Shown here in pieces: positions 44,952 through 52,721 of a stretch of DNA of 64,000 bases (positions within the stretch are counted from its first letter, which is position 1; each line of letters starts with the position of its first letter). Source of the DNA: Sapientia aquatica (GTDB lineage: Bacteria > Pseudomonadota > Gammaproteobacteria > Burkholderiales > Burkholderiaceae_D); assembly GCF_004358105.1 (NCBI RefSeq), contig NZ_SMYL01000002.1, positions 434,001 to 498,000 of the forward strand, written 5' to 3'. Below the pieces are notes generated by a model, which saw only the letters and a program-made list of their open reading frames with translations, had not been told where the DNA came from and searched no databases. The translations under genes were made by a program, and so were the position numbers.

Positions 44952-46205
44952 ATGAGTTCCTCGGAAAATACCACCGGATTCGGTCCGCTCAATGGCATTA
45001 AAGTGCTGGAATTAGGCACCTTAATCGCCGGTCCTTTTTGTTCCCGCATGTTGGCTGAATTTGGTGCGTCGGTAATTAAAATCGAAGCGCCCGAGCAGGG
45101 CGATCCGCTGCGTCAATGGCGGGTATTAAAAGACGGAACATCGCTGTGGTGGAGCGTGCAGGCGCGCAATAAGCAAAGCCTCACGCTCAATATGAAAGAC
45201 CCGCAGGCGCAAGAAATTGCGCGTCAGTTGGCGCTCGATGCCGACATTATTATTGAAAATTATCGCCCCGGTGTTTTAGAAAAATGGCAGCTCGGATTCG
45301 AGCAATTGCAGGCTATTAATCCAGCCTTGATTATGGTGCGTTTATCGGGTTACGGACAAACCGGCCCGCTAAGCGGCTTACCCGGTTTCGGTGCGATAGG
45401 CGAATCCATGGGCGGATTGCGTTATGTGTCTGGTCATCCCGATCGACCTCCAGTGCGCGTCGGTATTTCTATCGGTGATTCGTTAGCGGCCTTGCACGGT
45501 GTGATCGGTGCGATGATGGCGCTGCGCCATCGTGATGTAACCGGTGGTCGTTGGAACGGAAAGGCCGGTGCTGAATGTGTTGCGGGCGTTGGGCAAATGG
45601 TGGACGTGGCGTTGTACGAATCGGTCTTTAATGTGATGGAATCGTTAGTGCCAGAATACGACTATGCCGGTGTTAAGCGCGAACGCACAGGCGGCGCCTT
45701 ACCCGGCATCGTGCCATCCAACACCTACACTTGCGCGGACAATGAAAACATTGTGATTGCTGGGAATGGCGACGCAATTTTTAAACGCTTGATGCAGGCA
45801 ATTGAACGCGACGATTTAGCTAACGATCCAGCGCTGGCGAAGAACGATGGGCGTGTGCCCCGCACCGCTGAAATCGACGCGGCGATCCAAGATTGGTGTT
45901 CGACCAAAAACATTAGCGAAGCATTAGCAATACTCAATCAAGCCGATGTGCCGGTCGGCAAAATTTATTCGGTGGCCGACATGCTAAGCGATCCGCATTT
46001 CTTGGCGCGTCGTATGTTTGAGCAGCACCATTTTAACGATGGCACGCCGGTGAAACTTCCCGCGATCTCGCCCAAGATGTCGGTAACGCCGGGCAAAACA
46101 AATTGGTTGGGCCCTGAGTTAGGCCAACATAATCACGCGATTTTGCGCGGTTTGGGTTACACCGAAGAACAGATCGCCGAGTTGCGCGCACATAAAATTA
46201 TTTAA
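44952..46205 (+). CDS. CaiB/BaiF-type CoA-transferase (class III)
   Basis: This enzyme of 417 residues moves CoA between carboxylic acids. GIKVLELGTLIAGPFCSRMLA and FGASVIKIEAPEQGDPLR start the fold; the catalytic Asp is in GISIGDSLAALHG, and GYGQTGPLS is the usual loop. Between ALRHRDVTGG and GQMVDVALYE there is an insert of about 14 residues (RWNGKAGAECVAGV) that I do not expect in this family. The DNA stays in frame there. The substrate pair cannot be told. It lies 10 nt after recR and 41 nt before dnaQ. Confidence 0.88.
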   Translation: MSSSENTTGFGPLNGIKVLELGTLIAGPFCSRMLAEFGASVIKIEAPEQGDPLRQWRVLKDGTSLWWSVQARNKQSLTLNMKDPQAQEIARQLALDADIIIENYRPGVLEKWQLGFEQLQAINPALIMVRLSGYGQTGPLSGLPGFGAIGESMGGLRYVSGHPDRPPVRVGISIGDSLAALHGVIGAMMALRHRDVTGGRWNGKAGAECVAGVGQMVDVALYESVFNVMESLVPEYDYAGVKRERTGGALPGIVPSNTYTCADNENIVIAGNGDAIFKRLMQAIERDDLANDPALAKNDGRVPRTAEIDAAIQDWCSTKNISEALAILNQADVPVGKIYSVADMLSDPHFLARRMFEQHHFNDGTPVKLPAISPKMSVTPGKTNWLGPELGQHNHAILRGLGYTEEQIAELRAHKII

Positions 46206-46246
46206 CTTGGTTCGACCTAATTACCTCTCAATTAAAGACTAACATC

Positions 46247-46942
46247 ATGCGACAAATCGTTTTAGATACCGAAACCACAGGACTGAATCCGCGCAATGGC
46301 GATCGGGTAATTGAAATCGGTTGCGTGGAATTAATCGATCGCAAATTGACCGGCAATAATTTTCACGAATACATTAATCCCGAGCGTGATTCCGATCCGC
46401 GCGCCTTGGAAGTTCACGGATTAACGACGGAATTTTTGTCCGACAAACCTAAGTTTGCCGAGGTGGCGGGGCGCTTGAGTGAGTATTTGCAAGGCGCAGA
46501 ATTGATCATTCATAACGCCTCATTTGATATGGGTTTTTTGGATGCAGAATACGAAAAATTAAATCTGCCGACCTTAACCAGCCAAGTCAGCAATGTGATT
46601 GACACCTTGGCGACGGCCAAAGAAATTCATCCGGGTAAACGTAATTCGCTCGACGCCTTATGTGACCGCTACGGTATCTCCAATTCACACCGCGTTTTGC
46701 ACGGCGCGTTACTCGATTCGGAACTATTGGCTGACGTGTATTTAGCCATGTCGCGCGGTCAGAACAGTTTTTTGATTGAGGAAGAAGAAAGTTCAAACTC
46801 CTCCGCAGCTAGCACCAATATCGACCAGCCGATTGCGTCAGTAATCGTATTGAGCGCCACAGAGCAAGAACTTGATGCTCATGGGCAATTGTTGTCCGGG
46901 TTGGATAAAGCTGTTCGCGGCACTTGCATCTGGAACAGCTAG
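46247..46942 (+). CDS. dnaQ: DNA polymerase III epsilon subunit (3'-5' exonuclease)
   Basis: This is the proofreading exonuclease of the replicative polymerase, 231 residues long. Exonuclease motif I is VLDTETTGLNP (Asp7, Glu9), motif II is IHNASFDMGFLDAEY, and motif III is HGALLDSELLADVYL with the DEDDh His. The C-terminal tail (about 180-231) would bind the polymerase alpha subunit. It sits in a replication-rich neighbourhood with dnaX. A long non-coding region of about 545 nt follows, leading into flhD. Confidence 0.95.
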   Translation: MRQIVLDTETTGLNPRNGDRVIEIGCVELIDRKLTGNNFHEYINPERDSDPRALEVHGLTTEFLSDKPKFAEVAGRLSEYLQGAELIIHNASFDMGFLDAEYEKLNLPTLTSQVSNVIDTLATAKEIHPGKRNSLDALCDRYGISNSHRVLHGALLDSELLADVYLAMSRGQNSFLIEEEESSNSSAASTNIDQPIASVIVLSATEQELDAHGQLLSGLDKAVRGTCIWNS

Positions 46943-47020
46943 CCCCACATCCTTTTGGTTCGCTCAAATTTCTCTGCGGTAATTGTAATGTGTAAGTAAA
47001 TGTTTCATTTGCGTGACAAT

Positions 47021-47047
47021 TAAAGTCGCGCATTTTGATGCCGTTAA
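47021..47047 (+). promoter_or_regulatory. Sigma-28 (FliA)-like promoter P1 upstream of flhD
   Basis: TAAAGTCG - 11 nt - GCCGTTAA matches the FliA consensus TAAAGTTT-N11-GCCGATAA with 6 of 8 and 7 of 8 positions and the exact spacing. It lies about 440 nt upstream of the flhD start. Confidence 0.6.
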
Positions 47048-47152
47048 TAAACTATCGGCAGGAAATCAGCGCTGATATTAGTTGCTGAAATTGAACTTAG
47101 CGCGGACTTCGGGCTAGGGACAAAGAAATTTAGGATTATTTTTAAATTTCGC

Positions 47153-47179
47153 TAAAGTCAGCGGTTTGAATGCCGATAA
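47153..47179 (+). promoter_or_regulatory. Sigma-28 (FliA)-like promoter P2 upstream of flhD
   Basis: TAAAGTCA - 11 nt - GCCGATAA has a perfect -10 and 6 of 8 in the -35 of the FliA consensus. The predicted start is near 47187, about 300 nt before flhD. A weak hairpin AAAAAGC/GCTTTTT (47197-47223) and a T-run follow, so a very short transcript is also possible. Confidence 0.72.
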
Positions 47180-47339
47180 CAACAGGAGATCAGGGGAAAA
47201 AGCACATATTTATTTGGCTTTTTACCGATTTTTTGTAGGTTTATTTTGTCAGTCTCAGACAAATAAATAGTTAAAATTTTGTTTTTATTGCTGCCTTGCG
47301 TTAATTTCTTAATGCATTTCAGGAACCGTTTGCCGGATG

Positions 47340-47394
47340 TAGGATAATCTCCTATGTGCGGCTATGCGTCGTCTCCTACGCCAAATACCTCCTA
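47340..47394 (+). promoter_or_regulatory. flhD leader with three anti-Shine-Dalgarno repeats
   Basis: TCTCCTA at 47348 and 47372, and CCTCCTA at 47388, can each pair with the flhD ribosome site TGGGAGA (47475-47481), the first two over 7 bases with one G-U pair. TAGGA at 47340 can instead pair with the first TCCTA to form a competing small hairpin. This suggests control of flhD translation by leader folding (inference). Confidence 0.45.
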
Positions 47395-47487
47395 GAGCCT
47401 ATTCTCAGTATTTTTACAAAGTCTCACAATGTTTCTCACTGGCTACAAATTCGTTGTGGCGAGGACAAACTTTCTGGGAGAACTAAC

Positions 47488-47805
47488 ATGACACCGAACG
47501 ACATGATGGCGGAAATTCGTGATTCCAATCTAAGTTATTTGATGTTGGCGCAACAAATGATCCGTTCCGACAAAGTTACTGCAATTTTCCGTCTCGGCAT
47601 TGGAAAAGAAATTGCTGACTTAATCGAAGGCTTAAACAATGCTCAAATTTTAAAACTGGCTGGTTCCAACATGATGTTGGCGCGCTTCCGTTTTGATGAC
47701 AGCTCCATCCTTTGCATGCTCACTAACTACAACAAAGACCGCGCTTTAGCTCAATCGCACGCAGCGATTTTGATGGCTGGCCAAGCGGTTGAAGAAATTC
47801 ATTAA
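47488..47805 (+). CDS. flhD: Flagellar master regulator subunit FlhD
   Basis: FlhD and FlhC form the FlhD4C2 activator that turns on early flagellar genes. The ATG at 47488 (MTPNDMMAEIRDSNL) is chosen because it follows GGGAG and gives the usual 105 residues; the frame is open 44 codons further upstream without family similarity. Conserved parts are DSNLSYLMLAQQMIRSDK, AIFRLGIGKEIADLI and ARFRFDDSSI, and one Cys (CMLTN) may form the intersubunit disulfide seen in E. coli. It is followed after 63 nt by flhC. Confidence 0.95.
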   Translation: MTPNDMMAEIRDSNLSYLMLAQQMIRSDKVTAIFRLGIGKEIADLIEGLNNAQILKLAGSNMMLARFRFDDSSILCMLTNYNKDRALAQSHAAILMAGQAVEEIH

Positions 47806-47868
47806 TCAATTTGTGTAAAAGATACGTGATTTTAATTGTGATAAAAATGGTGCATAACGGAGCTAATC

Positions 47869-48426
47869 ATGGGTAAGAAGAGTGTTATTACAGAAGCGCA
47901 TGAAATCCAATTAGCAATTGAGTTAGTCAACCTTGGTGCGCGGTTGCAATTATTAGAATCAGAAACTTCCTTATCGAGGGAGCGTTTGCTCAAACTCTAC
48001 AAAGAGTTAAAAGGGGTATCCCCACCAAAAGGCATGTTGCCGTTTTCAACCGACTGGTTTTTAACCTGGCAGCCCAATATCCATGCCTCTTTGTTCATGA
48101 ACATCCATAAATACCTCGTCGATCACGCAGGTGTTAAGGGCATCGAAGCCACAGTCAAAGCCTATAAATTGTATTTGGAACAGGTGCCCAATAATCCGAA
48201 CCAAGAGAGCGTGTTGTCGCTCACCCGCGCGTGGACTTTGGTGCGTTTTTTTGAGAGCAAAATGTTGTCGTTGGCCTGTTGCAGCAAATGTGGCGGTCAT
48301 TTTGTGTCGTACAAATACGATCTGCATAAGAACTATGCTTGCGGTCTGTGCCACATGCCATCGCGTGCTGGGAAGCTCAAGAAAGCCAAAGAATCGGATA
48401 AATCCGATTATGAATTAGTCGCTTGA
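47869..48426 (+). CDS. flhC: Flagellar master regulator subunit FlhC
   Basis: This is the DNA-contacting partner of FlhD, 185 residues long. The zinc site is seen as Cys138, Cys141, Cys158 and Cys161 (LACCSKCGGHF and YACGLCHMP). LARAW-like SLTRAWTLVRF precedes it. The N-terminus (SVITEAHEIQLAIELVNLGARLQ) and FSTDWFLTWQPNIHASLF match beta-proteobacterial FlhC. Together with FlhD it should activate the downstream mot/che genes or other class II operons. The TAACGGAG site precedes the ATG. Confidence 0.95.
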   Translation: MGKKSVITEAHEIQLAIELVNLGARLQLLESETSLSRERLLKLYKELKGVSPPKGMLPFSTDWFLTWQPNIHASLFMNIHKYLVDHAGVKGIEATVKAYKLYLEQVPNNPNQESVLSLTRAWTLVRFFESKMLSLACCSKCGGHFVSYKYDLHKNYACGLCHMPSRAGKLKKAKESDKSDYELVA

Positions 48427-48544
48427 GTAGCTAGTTAATTGAGTAAGTTGTAGTGGGGTTAAAAGTCCGATCGAGTTGGATCGACGTTAGAAGTAAATCC
48501 GTGTTGTACGATAGTTTGAGCAAATTCTTGAATTCAGGTGCCTA

Positions 48545-49345
48545 TTGTCTGACACACCAAATCACTGGTCGCGTAAATTAAACGATGCCCCACCGGCAGT
48601 GATTGCTTTGCTGATTCAACTTCTTGCTGTGGCGGTGGTTGCGACGGCGCTCACGATTTTGTGGCGTGCACACAATGTACGCTTGAGTTTGCCGACGACA
48701 TTGGTCGTGCAAGCGGCGTTGGTGTTGGCGCTCACGCGCTGGTGCAATCTGGCATGGTGGTGGTTGCTTATTCAAGCGGTATTCCCTTTGGCGATTGTGG
48801 CGACACTGATGTTGCCGATTCCGTCGCTAGCCTATTTCGGCATTTTTGCCTTCCTATTTTTCTTTTACTGGTCAACTTTTCGGACCCAAGTTCCCTATTT
48901 TCCTTCCACCAAAAAGGTGTGGAAAACGGTTGAGCGTTATTTGCCCGCCGAGCGCTCGATCTCGTTCATCGATATCGGTAGTGGATTGGGCGGATTGTCG
49001 CTTTACTTAGGCCAGCGCCGTCCTGAGAGTCAGTTTATTGGCGTCGAGATTGCCCCGTTACCTTGGGTGTTGAGTCACTTGCGCACCGTATTCACTTCGA
49101 CCCAGGTGCGTTTTTTACGACGCAATTATCACAGCTTAGATTTTGCTGAATTTGATGTGGTGTTTGCGTACTTATCGCCCGCCGCGATGCCCGATTTATG
49201 GGAAAAAGCGTCGCGCGAAATGCGACCTGGCTCCATGTTAATTAGCTATGAATTTCCGATTGTCGGTAGCGAGCCTGATCTAATCGTCTGTCCTGACGAT
49301 GTAGCCAACCACGGTCCCCAGTTATATTTCTGGTATCTGAAATAA
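48545..49345 (+). CDS. Membrane-anchored SAM-dependent methyltransferase
   Basis: This 266-residue protein joins a membrane part of about three or four hydrophobic segments (20-110) to a class I methyltransferase domain. The SAM site is SISFIDIGSGLGGLSLYLG, followed by FIGVEIAPLP and FDVVFAYLSPAAMPDLWE, and it ends SMLISYEFPI-YFWYLK. It probably starts at the TTG at 48545, which has AGGTG just upstream; no ATG gives a complete domain. The substrate is unknown. It sits between flhC and motA on the same strand, so a role in motility is suggested by position only. Confidence 0.75.
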   Translation: MSDTPNHWSRKLNDAPPAVIALLIQLLAVAVVATALTILWRAHNVRLSLPTTLVVQAALVLALTRWCNLAWWWLLIQAVFPLAIVATLMLPIPSLAYFGIFAFLFFFYWSTFRTQVPYFPSTKKVWKTVERYLPAERSISFIDIGSGLGGLSLYLGQRRPESQFIGVEIAPLPWVLSHLRTVFTSTQVRFLRRNYHSLDFAEFDVVFAYLSPAAMPDLWEKASREMRPGSMLISYEFPIVGSEPDLIVCPDDVANHGPQLYFWYLK

Positions 49346-49778
49346 CGCTCGCTATGTTTTCCCTTCGTCTTGATTAAATGAACTGCGACGCTTGAGCGCT
49401 GCGCTTGGATTGTTGCAAGGCGTATGGCGATTTCAACAAGGTGTCTGACTCCCAATGTTGGTCTTTGCATCCTAAGCCGCGGTTCAACCCACTTGCGATG
49501 AACCATCAAGCGTCATGAAATCGGCTCATCGTGACAAAGCTATTGCTAATTGTTTACGACTATTCATTCGAACCGATTCTGCGGTGCGATCACAATTTGC
49601 ACGATACGTGCAAAAACACTAATTGAACGCGCAATAATTTCACGAACTTGCCAAAAATTTAGGCAATAAGTCTTTCTGTAATGGAATATTTAAATTAAAT
49701 AGAATTTTTTTATGGAAACACGGCGATTTTTAGACTAACTTAAAGTTGGTGATATATAACGTTTAAGGGAGCGCACTT
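49346..49778. other. Non-coding gap between methyltransferase gene and motA
   Basis: No gene is supported over 433 nt. It contains a perfect 19-bp palindrome (49596-49614) and, near 49742, TAAAGTTG followed about 10 nt later by ACGTTTAA, a poor sigma-28-like match just before motA. The motA promoter should be in the AT-rich right half. Confidence 0.45.
49596..49614. promoter_or_regulatory. Perfect 19-bp palindrome upstream of motA
   Basis: TTTGCACG-ATA-CGTGCAAA is a perfect inverted repeat of 8 bp with a 3-nt centre, 165 nt before motA. Its symmetry and size fit a dimeric regulator site. I do not recognise the regulator. Confidence 0.5.
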
Positions 49779-50639
49779 GTGCTAGTCATTGTTGGTTACG
49801 TCATTGTAGTGGGTGCTGTGTTTGGCGGGTTCGCCATGGCCGGTGGCCACTTGGCCGCACTTTTCCAACCACTCGAGTTATTGATGATCGGCGGCGCAGC
49901 GCTAGGTGCTTCGTTTGTTGGTAATAATGCAAAAACGTTAAAAGCCTCGATCAAGGCTTTGCCCGGCGCATTAAAAGGCTCCAAATACAGCAAGGCCATG
50001 TACATGCAATTAATGACCATGCTGTTTGATGTGCTCTCCAAAGTACGTAAAGAAGGCTTGATGTCGATTGAGGGTGACATTGAGAAGCCTGACGAGAGTC
50101 CGCTATTTAGCAAATACGACCTCGTTGTACACGACCATCATCTGATGGAATTCATTTGCGATTATTTGCGCTTGATGGTGTCCGGCAATATGGACGCGAT
50201 GCAGATCGAAAATTTGATGGACAACGAGATTGAAACTCATCACGTCGAAGCACACGCGCCGGTGCATTTCGTGGCCAAACTCGGTGACGGTTTGCCGGCT
50301 TTCGGGATTGTGGCGGCGGTGATGGGCGTGGTGCATACCATGGAATCTGTCGGTATTCCACCGAATGAATTAGGCGAATTGATCGCCCACGCGTTGGTGG
50401 GAACCTTCCTCGGTATTTTGCTGGCTTACGGTTTCGTCGGCCCAATTTCCAGTTTGCTCGAACAGCAGTTGGACGAATCGTCTAAAACGTTCCAATGCGT
50501 CAAAGTCACATTGCTCGCCAGCTTAAACGGCTTCGCCCCAGCTTTGGCGGTGGAATTTGGCCGCAAAGTGCTGTACTCGACCGAGCGTCCGACCTTTAGC
50601 GAGTTGGAAGACCACATTAAGCAAAGTAAATCAAAATAA
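49779..50639 (+). CDS. motA: Flagellar motor stator protein MotA
   Basis: MotA forms the proton channel of the flagellar stator with MotB in the inner membrane. It has 286 residues and four hydrophobic segments, two near the N-terminus and two in the second half (LPAFGIVAAVMGVVHTMES and LVGTFLGILLAYGFVGPI). The cytoplasmic loop between carries charged residues for rotor contact. The start is GTG, supported by GGGAG 8 nt upstream. It is 49 nt before motB and heads the mot-che operon. Confidence 0.95.
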   Translation: MLVIVGYVIVVGAVFGGFAMAGGHLAALFQPLELLMIGGAALGASFVGNNAKTLKASIKALPGALKGSKYSKAMYMQLMTMLFDVLSKVRKEGLMSIEGDIEKPDESPLFSKYDLVVHDHHLMEFICDYLRLMVSGNMDAMQIENLMDNEIETHHVEAHAPVHFVAKLGDGLPAFGIVAAVMGVVHTMESVGIPPNELGELIAHALVGTFLGILLAYGFVGPISSLLEQQLDESSKTFQCVKVTLLASLNGFAPALAVEFGRKVLYSTERPTFSELEDHIKQSKSK

Positions 50640-50688
50640 TTTCGAACTACCTGTTTGCCTAACCTCAAGCGATATTGACTAGAACATC

Positions 50689-51609
50689 ATGGCTAACGAA
50701 GAAGTAAGACCGATAATTGTAAAGCGCATCAAAAAGGTGGCCGGTGGCCATCATGGCGGCGCGTGGAAAATTGCGTACGCCGACTTTGTGACAGCGATGA
50801 TGGCGTTTTTCTTGTTGATGTGGTTGCTCGGCTCCACCACCAAAGGAACCTTGCAAGGGATTGCCGAATATTTTCAGACACCGTTAAAAGTCGCTTTGGC
50901 TGGCGGTGAAGGCTCAGGCGATAGTTCGTCGGTCATCAAAGGCGGCGGTAAAGATTTAACTATGTCCGAAGGGCAGGTTAAAAAAAGTGACGCCGAAAAA
51001 AATAAAAAGAATTACAGCTTAAAAGACGCCGAAGCCGCCTTAGCGTTAGCCGATTCTGCACGCTTAAAAGCGTTAAAAGAAAAGATCGAAGCGGTGATCG
51101 ACTCCAATCCGACATTGAAACAATACAAAAAACAGCTATTACTAGATATGACCACCGATGGTTTGCGAATTCAAATTGTGGATGAGCAAAATCGTCCCAT
51201 GTTTGCTTCCGCCAAAGCCGACTTGCAACCCTATACCAAAGAAATTTTGCACGAAATTGGATTGTCCTTAAACGAGGTCCCTAACCACATTAGTCTGTCG
51301 GGTCACACCGATGCCGCGCCCTACTCAAGCGGGGATCGCGGCTACAGCAATTGGGAATTGTCGTCCGATCGCGCCAATGCGTCGCGCCGCGAATTGATTC
51401 TTGGTGGTATGGACGAAGGCAAAGTGTTACGTGTGGTTGGCTTGTCTTCCGCGGTGTTGTTTAACAAAGACGATCCGTATGACCCCATCAATCGACGCAT
51501 CAGCATTATCGTGATGAACAAGGCGGCCGAAATATCAGCCTCGCAAGACGGCGGATCGATAGATGTGGGCGAATCGAATGTACAAGCAGAAGAACCTGCG
51601 AGTAAATAA
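50689..51609 (+). CDS. motB: Flagellar motor stator protein MotB
   Basis: MotB anchors the stator to peptidoglycan and provides the proton-binding Asp. It has 306 residues with one membrane helix (about 29-50) carrying Asp32 in AYADFVTAMMAFFLLMWLL, as in E. coli. The periplasmic plug region is followed by an OmpA-like domain with SGHTDAAPYSSGDRGYSNWELSSDRANASRR split over about 205-240 and a conserved NRRISI-type end. The N-terminal PIIVKRIKKVAGGHHGGAWK is typical. Confidence 0.95.
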   Translation: MANEEVRPIIVKRIKKVAGGHHGGAWKIAYADFVTAMMAFFLLMWLLGSTTKGTLQGIAEYFQTPLKVALAGGEGSGDSSSVIKGGGKDLTMSEGQVKKSDAEKNKKNYSLKDAEAALALADSARLKALKEKIEAVIDSNPTLKQYKKQLLLDMTTDGLRIQIVDEQNRPMFASAKADLQPYTKEILHEIGLSLNEVPNHISLSGHTDAAPYSSGDRGYSNWELSSDRANASRRELILGGMDEGKVLRVVGLSSAVLFNKDDPYDPINRRISIIVMNKAAEISASQDGGSIDVGESNVQAEEPASK

Positions 51610-51667
51610 ACATTGGCAATAATCAGCTTAGTAGATGAAACATTAAAGAGACTAAGACAGGGTAATC

Positions 51668-52216
51668 ATGACTAGTAAACAAGAGTTAGGGTCTCAAGTT
51701 AAGCGCCTGCTGTCGGGTGTGTCAGATCATGGCAAACAACATTTAATCGAAGTTGAAACTGATCTGGTGCAAACCGCATTTTTGCTGGGCGAAGCGATTG
51801 AAAAATTAGGCGCCAGTTTTTTTGCATTACATGGCGCGGTCATCGCACAACAAAATGAGGTCGATTTATTGTTGACCGATTTGGATGGCGACGATCCAAA
51901 AATGCAGCGCCTGCGCATGATTCAAGAAGAAATCGTGCAACACACGAACAGCGCAGTGACCGGTTTGCAATTTCAGGATTTAACCAGCCAGTTGTTGGCC
52001 AGAACGGTACAACGCATTATTGGCCTGCGTAACGTATTGAGCTCGCTGGCCGCTGATGGAGTGGATTTGCCTAACGACGGTGAAGAAGACGAAATTGTGT
52101 TGAAGTTGAATTCGATCAATAAACATCTTGAAGCACAAAGTAGTGAATTAAAAGATTTGTTGCGTAAAGCCGTGCATCAAAAAGACATGGATAGCGGCGA
52201 CATCGAAGTGTTTTAA
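51668..52216 (+). CDS. CheZ-like chemotaxis protein with DxxxQ motif
   Basis: This is a 182-residue, almost fully helical cytoplasmic protein. LQFQDLTSQLLARTVQRI contains Asp104 and Gln108 in the same DxxxQ spacing as the CheZ phosphatase site; the true CheZ in this cluster has FQDLTGQVIKKI. It therefore may dephosphorylate CheY. It lacks the longer C-terminal part of CheZ and ends GDIEVF, close to the CheD tail GEIDLF. It sits between motB and the first cheY. It could also be a scaffold rather than a phosphatase; the family name is not one I can fix. Confidence 0.65.
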   Translation: MTSKQELGSQVKRLLSGVSDHGKQHLIEVETDLVQTAFLLGEAIEKLGASFFALHGAVIAQQNEVDLLLTDLDGDDPKMQRLRMIQEEIVQHTNSAVTGLQFQDLTSQLLARTVQRIIGLRNVLSSLAADGVDLPNDGEEDEIVLKLNSINKHLEAQSSELKDLLRKAVHQKDMDSGDIEVF

Positions 52217-52277
52217 CGGTTTAAAAGCGTTGTCGGTTAACTGGGTAAAACCCATAAATATGAATGTTGGAGTAATG

Positions 52278-52643
52278 ATGGCAAAGACGATACTAGCAGT
52301 TGATGATTCAGGTTCCTTACGACAAATGTTGGCATTTAGTTTGAAGGCAGCTGGATATCAGGTTATTGAAGCCGTGGATGGACAAGACGGCTTGGATAAA
52401 GCTAAAGCGCAGGTAGTCGATTTGGTATTGACGGATCAAAACATGCCGCGCATGGATGGCTTAACGTTGATCAAAGCGTTGCGCGATTTACCGAGTTATC
52501 AAAAGATTCCGATCTTGATGCTGACCACCGAATCGGGCGACGAAATGAAATCCAAAGGCAGAGCCGCTGGCGCTAACGGCTGGCTGGTAAAACCTTTTGA
52601 TCCACAAAAACTGACTGAAGTAGTAAAAAAAGTGATTGGTTAA
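52278..52643 (+). CDS. cheY: CheY-like single-domain response regulator (first)
   Basis: This is a lone receiver domain of 121 residues. ILAVDDSGSLRQM starts it, Asp53 is in LVLTDQNMPRMDG, Thr is in LMLTTES and Lys in WLVKPFDP, so phosphorylation by CheA is expected. The ATG at 52278 has GGAG 5 nt before it; an ATG one codon earlier is also present. It differs from the second CheY in this cluster ([17 protein letters not shown]), which is the motor-binding type. This copy may be a phosphate sink or signal to another target (inference). Confidence 0.85.
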   Translation: MAKTILAVDDSGSLRQMLAFSLKAAGYQVIEAVDGQDGLDKAKAQVVDLVLTDQNMPRMDGLTLIKALRDLPSYQKIPILMLTTESGDEMKSKGRAAGANGWLVKPFDPQKLTEVVKKVIG

Positions 52644-52721
52644 TCAATCAAGTTGTGCGCAGCGCAACGTAACACGAATGCATAGACATTCTAAGGATTA
52701 ATCCAATCAGGGAGCCGGGTA

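Larger units (their letters stand above)
46943..47487 (+). other. Long flhD upstream region
   Basis: No gene is supported in this stretch; an open frame running into flhD from 47356 is not protein-like before the flhD ATG. It contains two sigma-28-like promoters (47021-47047 and 47153-47179), an AT-rich stem (47197-47223) followed by a T-run, and a 5' leader with three anti-Shine-Dalgarno repeats (47348-47394). These are described separately. A sigma-70-like sequence GATAAT at 47343-47348 may be the -10 of another flhD promoter. Confidence 0.6.

Noticed and set aside
47356-47487. Upstream extension of the flhD frame (44 more codons)
   Set aside because: The residues do not resemble FlhD, while the ATG at 47488 has a good ribosome site and gives the normal length.
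49480-49500. GTGTCTGACTCCC, like palindromes near REP-associated transposases
   Set aside because: Single imperfect copy with no transposase relic around it.
49741-49770. Sigma-28 promoter directly before motA
   Set aside because: TAAAGTTG fits, but the -10 part ACGTTTAA matches only about half the consensus and the spacing is off by one, so it is not listed as a promoter.
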